Shown: one piece after another, positions 40,481-48,829 of the stretch | Layout: each line of letters begins with the position of its first letter | Numbering within the stretch: the stretch's first letter is position 1 | Translations under genes and position numbers: made by a program | NCBI RefSeq assembly: GCF_000422625.1 | Contig: NZ_KE383895.1 | Span: 383,932-447,931 of the forward strand | DNA from: Adlercreutzia mucosicola DSM 19490 | GTDB lineage: Bacteria; Actinomycetota; Coriobacteriia; Coriobacteriales; Eggerthellaceae | Direction of reading: 5' to 3' | DNA length: 64,000 bases | The notes under the pieces: model-generated | What the model was told of the DNA's origin: nothing | What the model saw: the letters and a program-made list of their open reading frames with translations, nothing else | Database searches by the model: none

Positions 40481-40767
40481 TCGGAGGTTTTCGGAAACCA
40501 GATGCGAGTCCAAGTTGCCATACGGTGGGGCGTCCTGCGCCAAGGACGGCGCTTGTTGAAGAAGCTTGCGAGCAACGACGCTCCCAACGGTGGCCTTGGC
40601 ATGCTGGATGGGGCCGCGCCGGCGCCCGTCGGCTGTTTCGCTTTCTGGCTGAGCGGAAAGTCCCTGATGGGCAGCGGTATTGTTCGGCAATCGGGTCATG
40701 AATAGAGGTTCGTTGGTTCCTTCAGGCCAAGAGGCCTGTCGTGGGTCGCATCCTTTATGCTGCCCTC

Positions 40768-41826
40768 ATGAATGTGTATCCCAGTCATAGGTTCGGACTC
40801 GCGCTTTGGAGAAAGTGGTCGGCGAGCCACCCGGTTTCGCTCCGTGATTTTCACGAGTCAGGGCAGCGCGGCAAGCTTGATTTGCCCGCGCAACTGCTGC
40901 CATCGTCGTCGCGGATGAGGGCGTGCGCGTCTACTCGGGATGAGATTGCCCGGGCTCTGCACGGCCTGCCATGGGACATGAGCGAGTTTTGCGGCCAGGG
41001 GGCCGACGCGCCCTCGGCGCCGCTCGAAATTCTTGTGGGGAAGAGGCCCGGCACGCGGTCGACGGCGCGCATTCGCCGCCATCGGTGCCAGCTGAATCTT
41101 CCCCGCGGGGCGTTTCTCGAGATAGCGCCTGGTGTGTGGCTGTCGTCTCCCGAGTTGATTTTCGCTCAGATGGCCGGCAGTCTGGAGTTCGGGGAATTAC
41201 TCGCCTTGGGATATGAATTGTGCGGCAGTTATCCCGTCACCCGTGGGGACGGTGTGCTCGTTCGTCGCCCCTTGACGACACCCGAGCGGTTGGTGGCGTT
41301 TCTTGGCCAGCTTGAAGATGCGCGACCGGTAAAGCTGGCGCGTTCAGCGGCGTTGCAGGTAAGGCGAAAGTCCGCGTCGGTTATGGAGACGGAAGTCGCC
41401 ATCGTTTCTCTGACATCGCGACGGCGAGGAGGATTGGGATTGCCGGAGGGGCAGTTGAACGAGCCGCTGCGCCTAAGCGAGAAGGGCCGGCGCATTGCGC
41501 GCCAGAAAAGGATCGTGGGCGATTTGTGCTGGTGGGAGCGACGCGTAGTGGTCGAATACGACGGTCGCGCCAGCCATAGCGAAGAGGGATCGCGTATTCG
41601 CGACTCTCGGCGGCGCGATGCCTTGCAAGTCGAGGGCGTTGATGTGACGACGGTGACAGGGGCCCAGTTCGCCAATGTCTACGAGTTCTCCGAGCTCATG
41701 GCGGCTGTTTCCAAGAAGGTGGGGAAGCGCTTTCGCGGTTGGGCGCCCGGTCAGATTGAGCGGCACATGAAACTGCGTCGCGAGGTGCGCAAATTTCACA
41801 ACGAGAACTTCGGGGGAGATTTCTGA
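40768..41826 (+). CDS. DUF559/AbiEi-like protein with restriction-endonuclease-fold C-terminus
   Basis: About 352 residues. The C-terminal part (DLCWWERRVVVEYDGRASH, then RDSRRRDALQVEG and a VTTVTGAQ strand) matches the DUF559/Vsr-like nuclease fold seen in many actinobacterial orphan proteins. The middle (LPRGAFLEIAPGVWLSSPEL) resembles the AbiEi-associated region. From the family a DNA-related or abortive-infection role is possible, but activity is unproven. The start is uncertain. ATG 40768 lies 6 nt after a TATGCT -10-like hexamer and would be leaderless; GTG 40741 with a weak AGAGG is the alternative. Base composition looks less GC-skewed than the neighbours. Inverted ~170-bp elements flank the gene on both sides, suggesting an acquired cassette. 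Confidence 0.7.
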   Translation: MNVYPSHRFGLALWRKWSASHPVSLRDFHESGQRGKLDLPAQLLPSSSRMRACASTRDEIARALHGLPWDMSEFCGQGADAPSAPLEILVGKRPGTRSTARIRRHRCQLNLPRGAFLEIAPGVWLSSPELIFAQMAGSLEFGELLALGYELCGSYPVTRGDGVLVRRPLTTPERLVAFLGQLEDARPVKLARSAALQVRRKSASVMETEVAIVSLTSRRRGGLGLPEGQLNEPLRLSEKGRRIARQKRIVGDLCWWERRVVVEYDGRASHSEEGSRIRDSRRRDALQVEGVDVTTVTGAQFANVYEFSELMAAVSKKVGKRFRGWAPGQIERHMKLRREVRKFHNENFGGDF

Positions 41827-41872
41827 CGCCGGGCGAGGAGGGACTTTTGCGTTCTCGTTTGCGAAAGACGCC

Positions 41873-42041
41873 GTTTTGCGCAACAAACGCTGATAAGTAG
41901 ACATGCGGAAGGGGAATTAGCGGTGCGCAGAAGGGCCAGCGCGGTGCGACTCGGCTCTGAACAGGGGTTTTGTCGGATACGAATTTTCATTGCTCCGGGA
42001 ATGGCGGTCGCAGTGTCTACCTATCGGAGTTTGTTGCACGG
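41873..42041. repeat. ~170-bp terminal-inverted-repeat element, copy B
   Basis: This is an inverted copy of the element at 40311-40480. Its arms are at 41873-41906 and 42013-42041, and its centre GAACAGGGGTTTTG is at 41959-41972. The best conserved parts between copies are the outer arms and the centre; the sequence between them has diverged. The rest of the 41827-42323 gap holds a GC-rich low-complexity tract and the tRNA terminator, with no gene seen. Confidence 0.75.
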
Positions 42042-42114
42042 AAGGTCTGGGTGAGGAAGGGGAGGGAGGCGTTTGGATGTCGTGGTCGTGTACTGGGGGC
42101 TCGGGGAAGAATCA

Positions 42115-42205
42115 AGAGCCGGGGGCCGGAGGCCGGGGGCCCGGGACCAGGGACCGGGGTCCGGGGGCCAAGAGACGAGGGCCAGGGGCCGGGGCCTGGT
42201 GCTTA
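42115..42205 (+). repeat. GC-rich degenerate GGGCCGG/GGGACCG repeat tract
   Basis: The tract reads as many short overlapping units such as GGGGGCCGGAGGCCGGGG and GGGACCGGGGTCCGGGGG. It lies between element B and the tRNA terminator and is low-complexity and non-coding. Confidence 0.75.
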
Positions 42206-42287
42206 TCGTGGACGTTATGGCATCGCGTGCGAGGGGACTTGTCGCGTGCGAGGGTCGAGCGGGTGACATGGCTTGTCTGCGGGCATA

Positions 42288-42314
42288 AGAAAAGCGGCCC
42301 CTTGGGAGCCGCTT
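42288..42314 (-). terminator. Terminator of tRNA-Leu
   Basis: AAGCGGC (42292-42298) pairs with GCCGCTT (42308-42314). On the minus strand the stem is followed by TTTTCTT. It lies about 10 nt past the tRNA 3' end. Confidence 0.8.
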
Positions 42315-42323
42315 GCTGTTTCG

Positions 42324-42407
42324 TGGTGCCCGGGGCGGGATTTGAACCCGCACACCTTTCGGCAACGGTTTTTGAGACCGTCGTGTCTGCCGTTCCACCA
42401 CCCGGGC
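42324..42407 (-). tRNA. tRNA-Leu (anticodon CAA)
   Basis: On the minus strand the acceptor stem GCCCGGG (42407-42401) pairs with CCCGGGC before discriminator A and an encoded CCA (42326-42324). The anticodon stem-loop ACGGT-CTCAAAA-ACCGT gives anticodon CAA. A long variable arm and the T-loop GGGTTCAAATCCC are present, as expected for a class II tRNA-Leu. It decodes UUG. Confidence 0.96.
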
Positions 42408-42423
42408 GTATGCGCATCTACGC

Positions 42424-42429
42424 AGTATA
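42424..42429 (-). promoter_or_regulatory. -10 box for tRNA-Leu
   Basis: On the minus strand TATACT lies 17 nt upstream of the mature tRNA 5' end. The -35 region is weak. Confidence 0.5.
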
Positions 42430-42633
42430 GCGGAAACGCGGTGCGCCGTCGAGAAGAAACCGTCGAAGGCCCGCATGCCGGCGCCACGCGGGGTGGGGTT
42501 GGCTCGGCCACAGTGGTCTTCGACGCTGGATCGGCTGTGGCAGTCGCGGCTCACAGGCGCGAGGAAGTGCCGGGGCGGTCGTGGCGTTGACACGGTGCGC
42601 CGTCGCACGGTGCCAACGTGTGAGCGAGGTCCG

Positions 42634-44088
42634 CTAGGCTAATCCGCACCACAGCATGATCTTCGGCACGTAGCCCATGATGAAGATGATGATAATGAGC
42701 GTCGGCAGGCCGAAGGCAAGCCATCCGCGGGCCCAGCGGGGGAACTTCGCGCCCGTGCCCGTGTCGGCCTCGGCCAGGAAGTTCTTCCAGCCCCATCCCT
42801 TGCGGGACACGCAGAACACCACGTACAGGAGGCTGCCCAAAGGCAGCAGATTGTTCGACACGATGAAGTCCTCGATGGACTGGATGTCGCCGATGCCCGG
42901 CACGGTGACGCCGGCCAGCACGTTGAAGCCCAGCGCGCAGGGCAGGCTGAGCACGGTGACGAGGATGGCCGTGCGCTTGATGGCGTCGCGGCGGGAGAGG
43001 TCCCATTTCTCCATGGTGAAGGTGATGAGGTTCTCGAACACGGCGATGATGGTGGACAAGGCCGCGAAGCTCATGAACACGAAGAACAGGGTGCCCCACA
43101 GCTGGCCCAAGGGCATCTGGTTGAACACGTTGGGCAGGGTGACGAACACGAGCGAGGGGCCCTGGTCGGGGGCCACGGCGAAGGCGAAGCAGGCGGGGAA
43201 GATAATGAGGCCGGCGAGAATGGCTACGAGCGTGTCCAGGCCGCAGATACGCAGGGCCTCGCCGGTGAGCGAGTTCTGCTTGCCGATGCGGCTGCCGAAG
43301 ACCTCCATGGCCGAGATGCCGAGCGACAGCGTGAAGAACGCCTGGCCCATGGCGGCGTACACGGCCTCGCCGAAGCCGCCGATGCCGCCGGCGAACATGC
43401 GCCCGAAGTCGGGGACGAGGTAGAAGGCCAGACCCTCGGCGGCGCCGGGCAGGGTGACCGAGCGGACGACCAGCAGGCCCATGACGCCGAGCAGGCAGAT
43501 CATCATGATCTTGGTGATGCGCTCCACGCCCTTCTGCAGGCCGAAGCTGCATACGAAAAAGCCGATGACGATGACGGCGAGCATCCAGCCCACCATCTCG
43601 GAGGGGTTCGCCAGCATGGCGCCGAACACGCCGCCGACGCCCTCGGGGTCCAGCCCGTCGAAGGTGCCCGTGGCCATCTTGGCGGTGTAGGCGAGCATCC
43701 AGCCGCACACGGTGGTGTAGAACATCATGAGCAGCATGCAGCCGATGTAGGCCCACCAGCTGAACCAGTGCCAGCGGCGCGAGGGCTGCAGCTTGTCGAA
43801 GGCCAGGGCCGCCGAGCGCTGGGAGGCGCGGCCCACGGCGAACTCCATCACCATGACCGGCAGGCCTAAGACAACGAGGAAGACCAGGTACAGCAGGATG
43901 AATGCCGCGCCGCCGTACTCGCCGGCGATGTAGGGGAAGCGCCACACGTTGCCGAGGCCAATGGCGCAGCCGGCCGAGATGAGGATGAAGCCGAGGCGGC
44001 TGGCGAAGTGCTCGCGGTCGCCGCCGATGGGGGCGGATGAGGTGGCGTTGGGGGCCACCGTGGGGGTGGAAGCGGGTTCGGTTGCCAT
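42634..44088 (-). CDS. NSS-family Na+-dependent transporter
   Basis: The 484-residue integral membrane protein carries the neurotransmitter:sodium symporter signature. TM1 has SAGCAIGLGNVWRFPYIAGE, with the unwound NVWRFPY, followed by GGAAFILLYLVFLVVLGLPVM. About eleven to twelve hydrophobic segments follow, including QAFFTLSLGISAMEVFGS. The family imports amino acids or related solutes with Na+; the substrate cannot be read from sequence. ATG 44088 is supported by AGGAGAG about 6 nt upstream, and the first ~30 residues are a Pro/Ser/Thr-rich cytoplasmic tail. The frame continues upstream to 45348, but that extension overlaps an opposing gene and is not real. It is transcribed divergently from the hydrolase gene that starts at 44302. 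Confidence 0.93.
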   Translation of the reverse strand: MATEPASTPTVAPNATSSAPIGGDREHFASRLGFILISAGCAIGLGNVWRFPYIAGEYGGAAFILLYLVFLVVLGLPVMVMEFAVGRASQRSAALAFDKLQPSRRWHWFSWWAYIGCMLLMMFYTTVCGWMLAYTAKMATGTFDGLDPEGVGGVFGAMLANPSEMVGWMLAVIVIGFFVCSFGLQKGVERITKIMMICLLGVMGLLVVRSVTLPGAAEGLAFYLVPDFGRMFAGGIGGFGEAVYAAMGQAFFTLSLGISAMEVFGSRIGKQNSLTGEALRICGLDTLVAILAGLIIFPACFAFAVAPDQGPSLVFVTLPNVFNQMPLGQLWGTLFFVFMSFAALSTIIAVFENLITFTMEKWDLSRRDAIKRTAILVTVLSLPCALGFNVLAGVTVPGIGDIQSIEDFIVSNNLLPLGSLLYVVFCVSRKGWGWKNFLAEADTGTGAKFPRWARGWLAFGLPTLIIIIFIMGYVPKIMLWCGLA

Positions 44089-44301
44089 GGGAAACTCTCC
44101 TGGGTGGGTGGGGCAGCGGATGCTGCGGTGGTTCTGCGCTCTCTCTTGGCGCGTTTGTATGAAATTGCAGGGGCTATTGTAGCGGAAGGCACGCGGGCGA
44201 TCGGCACTTTTCGCGGTCAAAGGCGGGAACGTAGGCAACGGCTTTGTGTCTGGCGGGTGGAAGGCGCCGCGGGTGGCCGCGCGGTGCGGCATAATGCAAC
44301 C

Positions 44302-45702
44302 ATGAACGATGTACTCACATATTTGGAAACCCAGCGGGCCCCTTTTGCCGAGGAGCCCTTCAACGCCGTGGACTCGGCGCTGCTGGCGCAGTTCTGCATG
44401 GCCCGGGGCGAGGGCGTGATGCCGCGCTTGGGTATGCTGGCGGCGGTGGAAGGTGCGGGGGAAGAGGCGGTCGACGAGGCTGAGGGCGGCCGTCGGGGGC
44501 GTCGCCGGCTGGCGGCGCTGCTGGGGCGGCTGCGGCGCGCGGGACGGCGCTCGAGCGATGCGCGGGCGGCTGCTGGTGGGGCTGCGGGCGCTGTCGGCGC
44601 GGTTGCCGGGGGAACCAGGGGCGGTTCGGGAGCGGCTGGGGTCTCTCGGGCGGCTGCCGGCGGGATGTCGAGTGCCGAGACGTTGGATCGGGCCGAGGTG
44701 GCTCAGGACGCGACGGCACCGCGCCATCCGGTGCGCTTCGCCGATCTGCTGCGATCCGAGCTGTTTCCCACTATGTTTTCCGGCATGCATCGGGCGCAGA
44801 TGATCCAGCAGCTGTTTTGGATGGCGGCCAGCCCGCGCTTCCGCGAGCTGCTCATCTACGATCACGAGGCCGCCTTCGACGAGACGCAGGACCTGCAATT
44901 CGCCGCGACCACCTTCGTGTGCCCGGGGCGGTTCGCCTATGTGGGCTTTCGCGGCACCGACACGACGCTCACCGGATGGCGCGAGGACTTCAACATGGCC
45001 TACATGGTGCCCGTGCCGGCCCAGGATCTGGCATTGCGCTATTTGGAGGCGGTGGCCGCCGATCTGCGACTGCCCGAGCATCTGATCGTGGGCGGCCATT
45101 CCAAGGGCGGCAACTTGGCCGAGTACGCGGTGCTGAAGGCGCCGGCGGCGGTGCGGGAGCGCGTTGTGCATCTGTACAATCACGACGGTCCCGGCTTCAT
45201 GCCCGGCACCTTCTCGGCGACCGATTACGCGCCGCTGGCGGGGCGCATGACCAAGCAGGTGCCGGCCGATTCCATGGTGGGCATCCTCATGGAGTCGGGT
45301 ATGCCCACCGAAGTGGTGCAGGCGGCAGGCCGCGGCTTCGAACAGCATTCGGTGTATCGCTGGGACGTGGTGGCCGACGATGGGCGCTTCGCCACAGCGG
45401 CGGCGCTGCCCGAGCGCACCGAGCGGCGCGCCGAGGCCTTGGCCGTGTGGCTGGCCTCCATGGATGGCGACGATCGCGAGCGCATGGTGGACGCCCTGTT
45501 CAACGCGCTGAAGTCGGCAGGCGTCACCGATGCGGCCCAGCTGTTCGGCGGCGGTCGCGAGTGGGCCATCCTGCGCGACGGCGTGATGCGCGCTCCCGTA
45601 TCGGACCGCACCACGATGTTGAACGCCCTACGCGGTCTCACTCGCGCCTTCAGCGACGTGACCGCCGCCCGCAACAACGCCCGAAGATCTGGAAAGAAGT
45701 AG
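44302..45702 (+). CDS. Mbeg1-like/DUF2974 alpha/beta-hydrolase
   Basis: 466 residues. The nucleophile elbow GGHSKGGNLAEYAVL and the preceding FRGTD strand are diagnostic of the DUF2974 (Mbeg1-like) lipase-type family. The N-terminal MNDVLTYLETQRAPFAEEPFN and AVDSALLAQF motifs are also typical. The candidate catalytic Ser is in GHSKG; a likely Asp is in HDGPGF, and a His may be the one in EQHSVYRWD. An Ala/Gly/Arg-rich insert of ~90 residues (about residues 50-140) is unusual and probably unstructured. A CATAAT -10-like hexamer (44290-44295) ends 6 nt before the ATG and there is no Shine-Dalgarno site, which suggests a leaderless transcript. The substrate is unknown. Confidence 0.85.
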   Translation: MNDVLTYLETQRAPFAEEPFNAVDSALLAQFCMARGEGVMPRLGMLAAVEGAGEEAVDEAEGGRRGRRRLAALLGRLRRAGRRSSDARAAAGGAAGAVGAVAGGTRGGSGAAGVSRAAAGGMSSAETLDRAEVAQDATAPRHPVRFADLLRSELFPTMFSGMHRAQMIQQLFWMAASPRFRELLIYDHEAAFDETQDLQFAATTFVCPGRFAYVGFRGTDTTLTGWREDFNMAYMVPVPAQDLALRYLEAVAADLRLPEHLIVGGHSKGGNLAEYAVLKAPAAVRERVVHLYNHDGPGFMPGTFSATDYAPLAGRMTKQVPADSMVGILMESGMPTEVVQAAGRGFEQHSVYRWDVVADDGRFATAAALPERTERRAEALAVWLASMDGDDRERMVDALFNALKSAGVTDAAQLFGGGREWAILRDGVMRAPVSDRTTMLNALRGLTRAFSDVTAARNNARRSGKK

Positions 45703-45711
45703 CACGGCCCC

Positions 45712-45845
45712 CGAGGCCGACCTGCGAGACGATTGGCGGGGCGACCCCGAGGCCGGCCCCGAGGCCGACCTACAGGGCCGACCTGCGGGGACGATTAACG
45801 GGAGTGATTTGCGGGGCCGACCTGCGGGGCCGACCCGTAGAGGCG
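45712..45845 (+). repeat. Degenerate GGGGCCGACCTGCGG repeats
   Basis: Repeated units around GAGGCCGACCT and GGGGCCGACCTGCGGGG occur five or more times in the gap after the hydrolase gene. No gene is seen in 45703-45985, and the function is unknown. Confidence 0.7.
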
Positions 45846-45985
45846 GCCTTCAGGCTGCCCGCTCAGCCGGTGCCATCCCGCACGTCCGACTAGCTTCCGA
45901 ACGGGCTCAAGCCTGTCCCTACGGTGATGCGGCGCAGTTGCGTTGACTGCCGCCCGATGCCCACCGCTCGCAACGGTGCGGTCGC

Positions 45986-46486
45986 TCAAATCCAGTGGAT
46001 GCGGGTTTCGTCGTAGCGGGTGGGGCCTGTGGGCTCGGGGCGATGATCGGGATGGCCCACGGCAATAAGCGCAAAGGGCTCCATGCCCCGAGGGCTGCCG
46101 AGCGCCACGGCCACGGCCGCCATGCGGTCGGGGTCGGGCGCGATACCGAGCCAGACGGCTCCCAGGCCGATGTTGGCCGCTTCCAGCAGGATGTTCTCCA
46201 CGGCGGCGCTCATGTCCAGCGGCGTGCAGGGCGCAAAGCGCAGACCGCCGGTGCGGGCGCAGGCGACGATGACGCAGGGAGCGAGCTTGGCCGGCGCGGC
46301 ATAGGGGCTCGTGGCGGCCAGGGCCATGCGCGTGGTCTCGTCGCGGGCGATGTAAAACTCCCAGGGCTGCTGGTTGCCCGCCGAGGGAGCGGCCATGGCG
46401 GCGCGCATGAGCCGCTCGATGTCGTCGATGGCCACAGGTTCGTCGGTGAACTGCCGCACGCTGCTCCGTTTGAAGATGGCGTTCAT
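45986..46486 (-). CDS. Nitroreductase family protein
   Basis: 166 residues with classic nitroreductase FMN-binding features: the N-terminal RSSVRQFTDEPV, the AAMAAPSAGNQQPWEFYI loop and a C-terminal GLGAVWLG. Members are FMN-dependent NAD(P)H oxidoreductases acting on quinones or nitro compounds, in the cytoplasm. The start at 46486 gives the usual N-terminus (MNAIFKRSSVRQF) and has GAGGCAGCC just upstream. It lies 242 bp downstream of lysA on the same strand, but the lysA terminator separates them. The specific substrate is unknown. Confidence 0.9.
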   Translation of the reverse strand: MNAIFKRSSVRQFTDEPVAIDDIERLMRAAMAAPSAGNQQPWEFYIARDETTRMALAATSPYAAPAKLAPCVIVACARTGGLRFAPCTPLDMSAAVENILLEAANIGLGAVWLGIAPDPDRMAAVAVALGSPRGMEPFALIAVGHPDHRPEPTGPTRYDETRIHWI

Positions 46487-46668
46487 GAGGCTGCCTCGAT
46501 CCTTTTCGCTGGTGGAGCGCGGCGGCAGGCGCTGCCAGGGCGCGGACCGCCGCGAGAACGCGCCGAGGGCGCGATGATCGCATCGGATTCCCACTCTAGC
46601 GACCGCGGGCCGCAGAAGGCGGCGAAGGCCCTTCCCATTACTGACCTGCGAACCCCTTGCTACGGAAT

Positions 46669-46699
46669 CGAAAAGAAAAGGGCGACCCGAAGGTCGCCC
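46669..46699 (-). terminator. Terminator of lysA
   Basis: GGGCGACC (46680-46687) pairs with GGTCGCCC (46692-46699). On the minus strand the stem is followed by TTTTCTTTTC. It begins about 30 nt past the lysA stop. Confidence 0.88.
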
Positions 46700-46728
46700 G
46701 TGCATGAGACAGGAGCTGTGTCTGGCCC

Positions 46729-48084
46729 TTACAGGTCGCGTTGGTAGAGGTCCTCGTAAGTCTCGCGGCGGGTGACCACGCGCGACACGCCGTCGCGCAC
46801 GAACACCACGGCGGGTCGCGGCTGGCCGTTGTAGTTGCTGGCCATGGTCATGTTGTAGGCGCCGGTGCCGAAGACGCACACGATGTCGCCCACATCGGCC
46901 TTCTGCAGCGGCATGTCCACCACCACGGCATCGCCGCTTTCGCAGTGCTTGCCGCACAGCGTGACGATCTCGGTGCGCGGCTGGGATGCCTTGTTGGCGA
47001 TGGTGGGCTCGTAGTCGGCGTGGTAGAGTGCCGTGCGGATGTTGTCGGACATGCCGCCGTCGATGGCCACGTACTTGCGGATGCCCGGCAGCGTCTTCAG
47101 GATGCCCACGGTGTACAGGGTCACGCCGGCGTTGGCTACCAGGCTGCGGCCCGGTTCCACCAAAAGGCGCGGCAGCGTCAGACCGTGGCGCTCGCACAGG
47201 TCGCGCACGGCGGTGCAGGTGACCTCGGCGAAGTCGTCGATGGAGGAGGGGGCGTCGTCGGCCAGGTAGGCGATGCCGAGGCCGCCGCCCAAGTCCAGCT
47301 CCTCAATCTCGTAGCCGTAGCGCTCGCGGATGCGCGCCATGAACTCCACCATGACCGCTGCCGCCTCGCGGAAGGAGTGCAGGGCGAAGATCTGCGAGCC
47401 GATGTGGCAGTGCAGGCCCGCCAAGCGCACGTTTTCCGCTGCCAGCACGTCGGCGACGCAGGTGAAGGCGAAGTCCTCGCGCATGGTGAAGCCGAACTTG
47501 GAGTCCTCGCAGCCGGTGCGGATGTACTCGTGGGTGTCGGCCTCCACGCCGGGGGTGATGCGCATGTAGATGTCTTGCACCACGCCGAGGCGGCCGGCGA
47601 TCTCGTTCACGCGGGCCAGCTCGATGCGGCTGTCCACCACGATGCGGCCCACGCCCGCTGCAATGGCCTCTTCCAGCTCGCGCGGCGTCTTGTTGTTCCC
47701 GTGCACGAACACGCGCTCCACGGGAAAGCCCACCGAGAGAGCGCAGGCCAGCTCTCCGCCGCCCGACACGTCCAGGCACAGCCCCTCGGCCTGGGCGATG
47801 CGCACCACTTCCTTGTTGAGGAAGGCCTTCGAGGCGTAAATGACGTCGGAGTTCTCGTAGCGGCTGCGGAAGGCCTCGCGGTAGGCTTCCATGCGGTGGC
47901 GCAGGTCGGCCTCGTCGAACACGTAGAGCGCCGTGCCCTCTTCGCGGGCCAGCTGAACCATGTCGACGCCGCCGATGAACAGGTGGTCGTCGCGCACTTC
48001 CGCGGTCTCGGGCAGTACGGCGCCCAGCTCCATGGTGGTGCGCAGGTCGGGCTTCTTGGTCAAGTCGGAGGCAGGCAGGGCCAT
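46729..48084 (-). CDS. lysA: Diaminopimelate decarboxylase
   Basis: The 451-residue protein is a PLP-dependent fold-type III decarboxylase. It converts meso-diaminopimelate to L-lysine, the last step of lysine synthesis. The PLP lysine is K86 in VIYASKAFLN. Other family landmarks are GLHCHIGSQ, the phosphate-binding LDLGGGLGI, VEPGRSLVANAG and the active-site LCGKHCESGD. ATG 48084 follows AAAGGA about 8 nt upstream; the in-frame start at 48120 adds residues lacking support. The length is normal for LysA with a slightly long N-terminus. It is divergent from the MoaE-like gene. Confidence 0.95.
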   Translation of the reverse strand: MALPASDLTKKPDLRTTMELGAVLPETAEVRDDHLFIGGVDMVQLAREEGTALYVFDEADLRHRMEAYREAFRSRYENSDVIYASKAFLNKEVVRIAQAEGLCLDVSGGGELACALSVGFPVERVFVHGNNKTPRELEEAIAAGVGRIVVDSRIELARVNEIAGRLGVVQDIYMRITPGVEADTHEYIRTGCEDSKFGFTMREDFAFTCVADVLAAENVRLAGLHCHIGSQIFALHSFREAAAVMVEFMARIRERYGYEIEELDLGGGLGIAYLADDAPSSIDDFAEVTCTAVRDLCERHGLTLPRLLVEPGRSLVANAGVTLYTVGILKTLPGIRKYVAIDGGMSDNIRTALYHADYEPTIANKASQPRTEIVTLCGKHCESGDAVVVDMPLQKADVGDIVCVFGTGAYNMTMASNYNGQPRPAVVFVRDGVSRVVTRRETYEDLYQRDL

Positions 48085-48241
48085 GGTGAATCCTTTACTC
48101 TCGTTCAATGGTGGGCCCATGGTAGCAAGGGTTTATTTCCAGTGGGCAAAATCCGTGGGTATCCGTATGAGAATTCAGACCGAGTGGCGCGGAAATTCAC
48201 GGCTGCGGCCGGACGCGGCGCCAGGGGTGCGGTGGCTGTGG

Positions 48242-48247
48242 TATATT
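48242..48247 (+). promoter_or_regulatory. -10 box before the MoaE-like gene
   Basis: TATATT lies 64 nt upstream of the ATG. No good -35 box is seen. Confidence 0.4.
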
Positions 48248-48310
48248 CTCGTCAGTGAATAATACGGCCCCGTTGCTCGGCGCGGCGCGGCCGCAGCGAA
48301 AGGACCTATC

Positions 48311-48706
48311 ATGGCAAAGACCGAACCTTCGGTGGACCAGTGGCTGGCCGAGGCCAAGGCCGATCCGGTGGCGGCCCAGTGCGGCATGTTCCTCACCCAT
48401 AACGGCGTGGTGCGCATCACGCCGAAGCAGCAGGTGCGCGAAGGCGTGGAGGGCCTCGGCGAGGTAGTGGCCGTGGAGTTTTCCTACGACGCCGAGGGGC
48501 TCGCGGCGGCCGAGGCCGAGGCGCTCACTTGGCCCGGTGTGTACTACGTGCGCACCTGGCTGAACGAGGGTCGTTGCGAGGTGGGCGACTCGCTCATGTA
48601 CGTGCTCATCGGAGCCGACATTCGCCCCAATTGCATCGACGCCCTGCAGAAGCTCGTTGGGCACATCAAAAACGAGCTCGTCGTGGAAAAGGAGATCTTC
48701 GCGTAG
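48311..48706 (+). CDS. MoaE-like molybdopterin synthase catalytic subunit
   Basis: 131 residues. The overall pattern fits the MoaE family. An N-terminal half has VVRITPKQQVREG and VVAVEFSYDAEG in place of the usual G-x-VR and LE-YD strands. These are followed by VYYVRTWLNEGRCEVGDSL, ADIRPNCIDALQKLVGHIK and a terminal ELVVEKEIF like the usual P-x-WKKE. MoaE with MoaD inserts dithiolene sulfur into precursor Z. The protein is somewhat short and no other moa genes are nearby, so it could be a paralogue with a different role. AAAGGAC lies ~8 nt upstream of ATG 48311. Confidence 0.7.
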   Translation: MAKTEPSVDQWLAEAKADPVAAQCGMFLTHNGVVRITPKQQVREGVEGLGEVVAVEFSYDAEGLAAAEAEALTWPGVYYVRTWLNEGRCEVGDSLMYVLIGADIRPNCIDALQKLVGHIKNELVVEKEIFA

Positions 48707-48829
48707 CATCGCGAAGCCTCAGACGGCCGTGAATTACGGCCCTCTCCCCTGAGCCGTCGCAGCTTTTGCGCCGTGCGCCCGTATAATCGTCCCCATCCGC
48801 AAGACTTCGCGCTCGGGAGAGGACGCAAT

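Larger units (their letters stand above)
39994..40767 (+). other. Gene-poor interval with repeats
   Basis: No convincing gene is seen; short frames here lack ribosome sites and family resemblance. The interval holds three copies of a 15-bp GC-rich repeat (40100-40230), a ten-G run (40289-40298) and the first ~170-bp inverted-repeat element (40311-40480). The remainder, 40481-40767, contains nothing recognised apart from a weak AGAGG site near 40730. Confidence 0.6.

Noticed and set aside
40453..40705. Short frames beginning MSTYRSLLRK in the inverted-repeat arms as peptide genes
   Set aside because: The shared start comes from the DNA repeat itself. The frames diverge or stop soon after and have no ribosome sites; the arms are better explained as inverted-repeat ends.
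44089..45348. In-frame upstream extension of the NSS transporter gene
   Set aside because: It lies antisense to the DUF2974 hydrolase gene. The real start at 44088 has a ribosome site and the family N-terminus.
46741..48258. 505-codon plus-strand frame opposite lysA
   Set aside because: It is a shadow of lysA, which has the full set of catalytic motifs.
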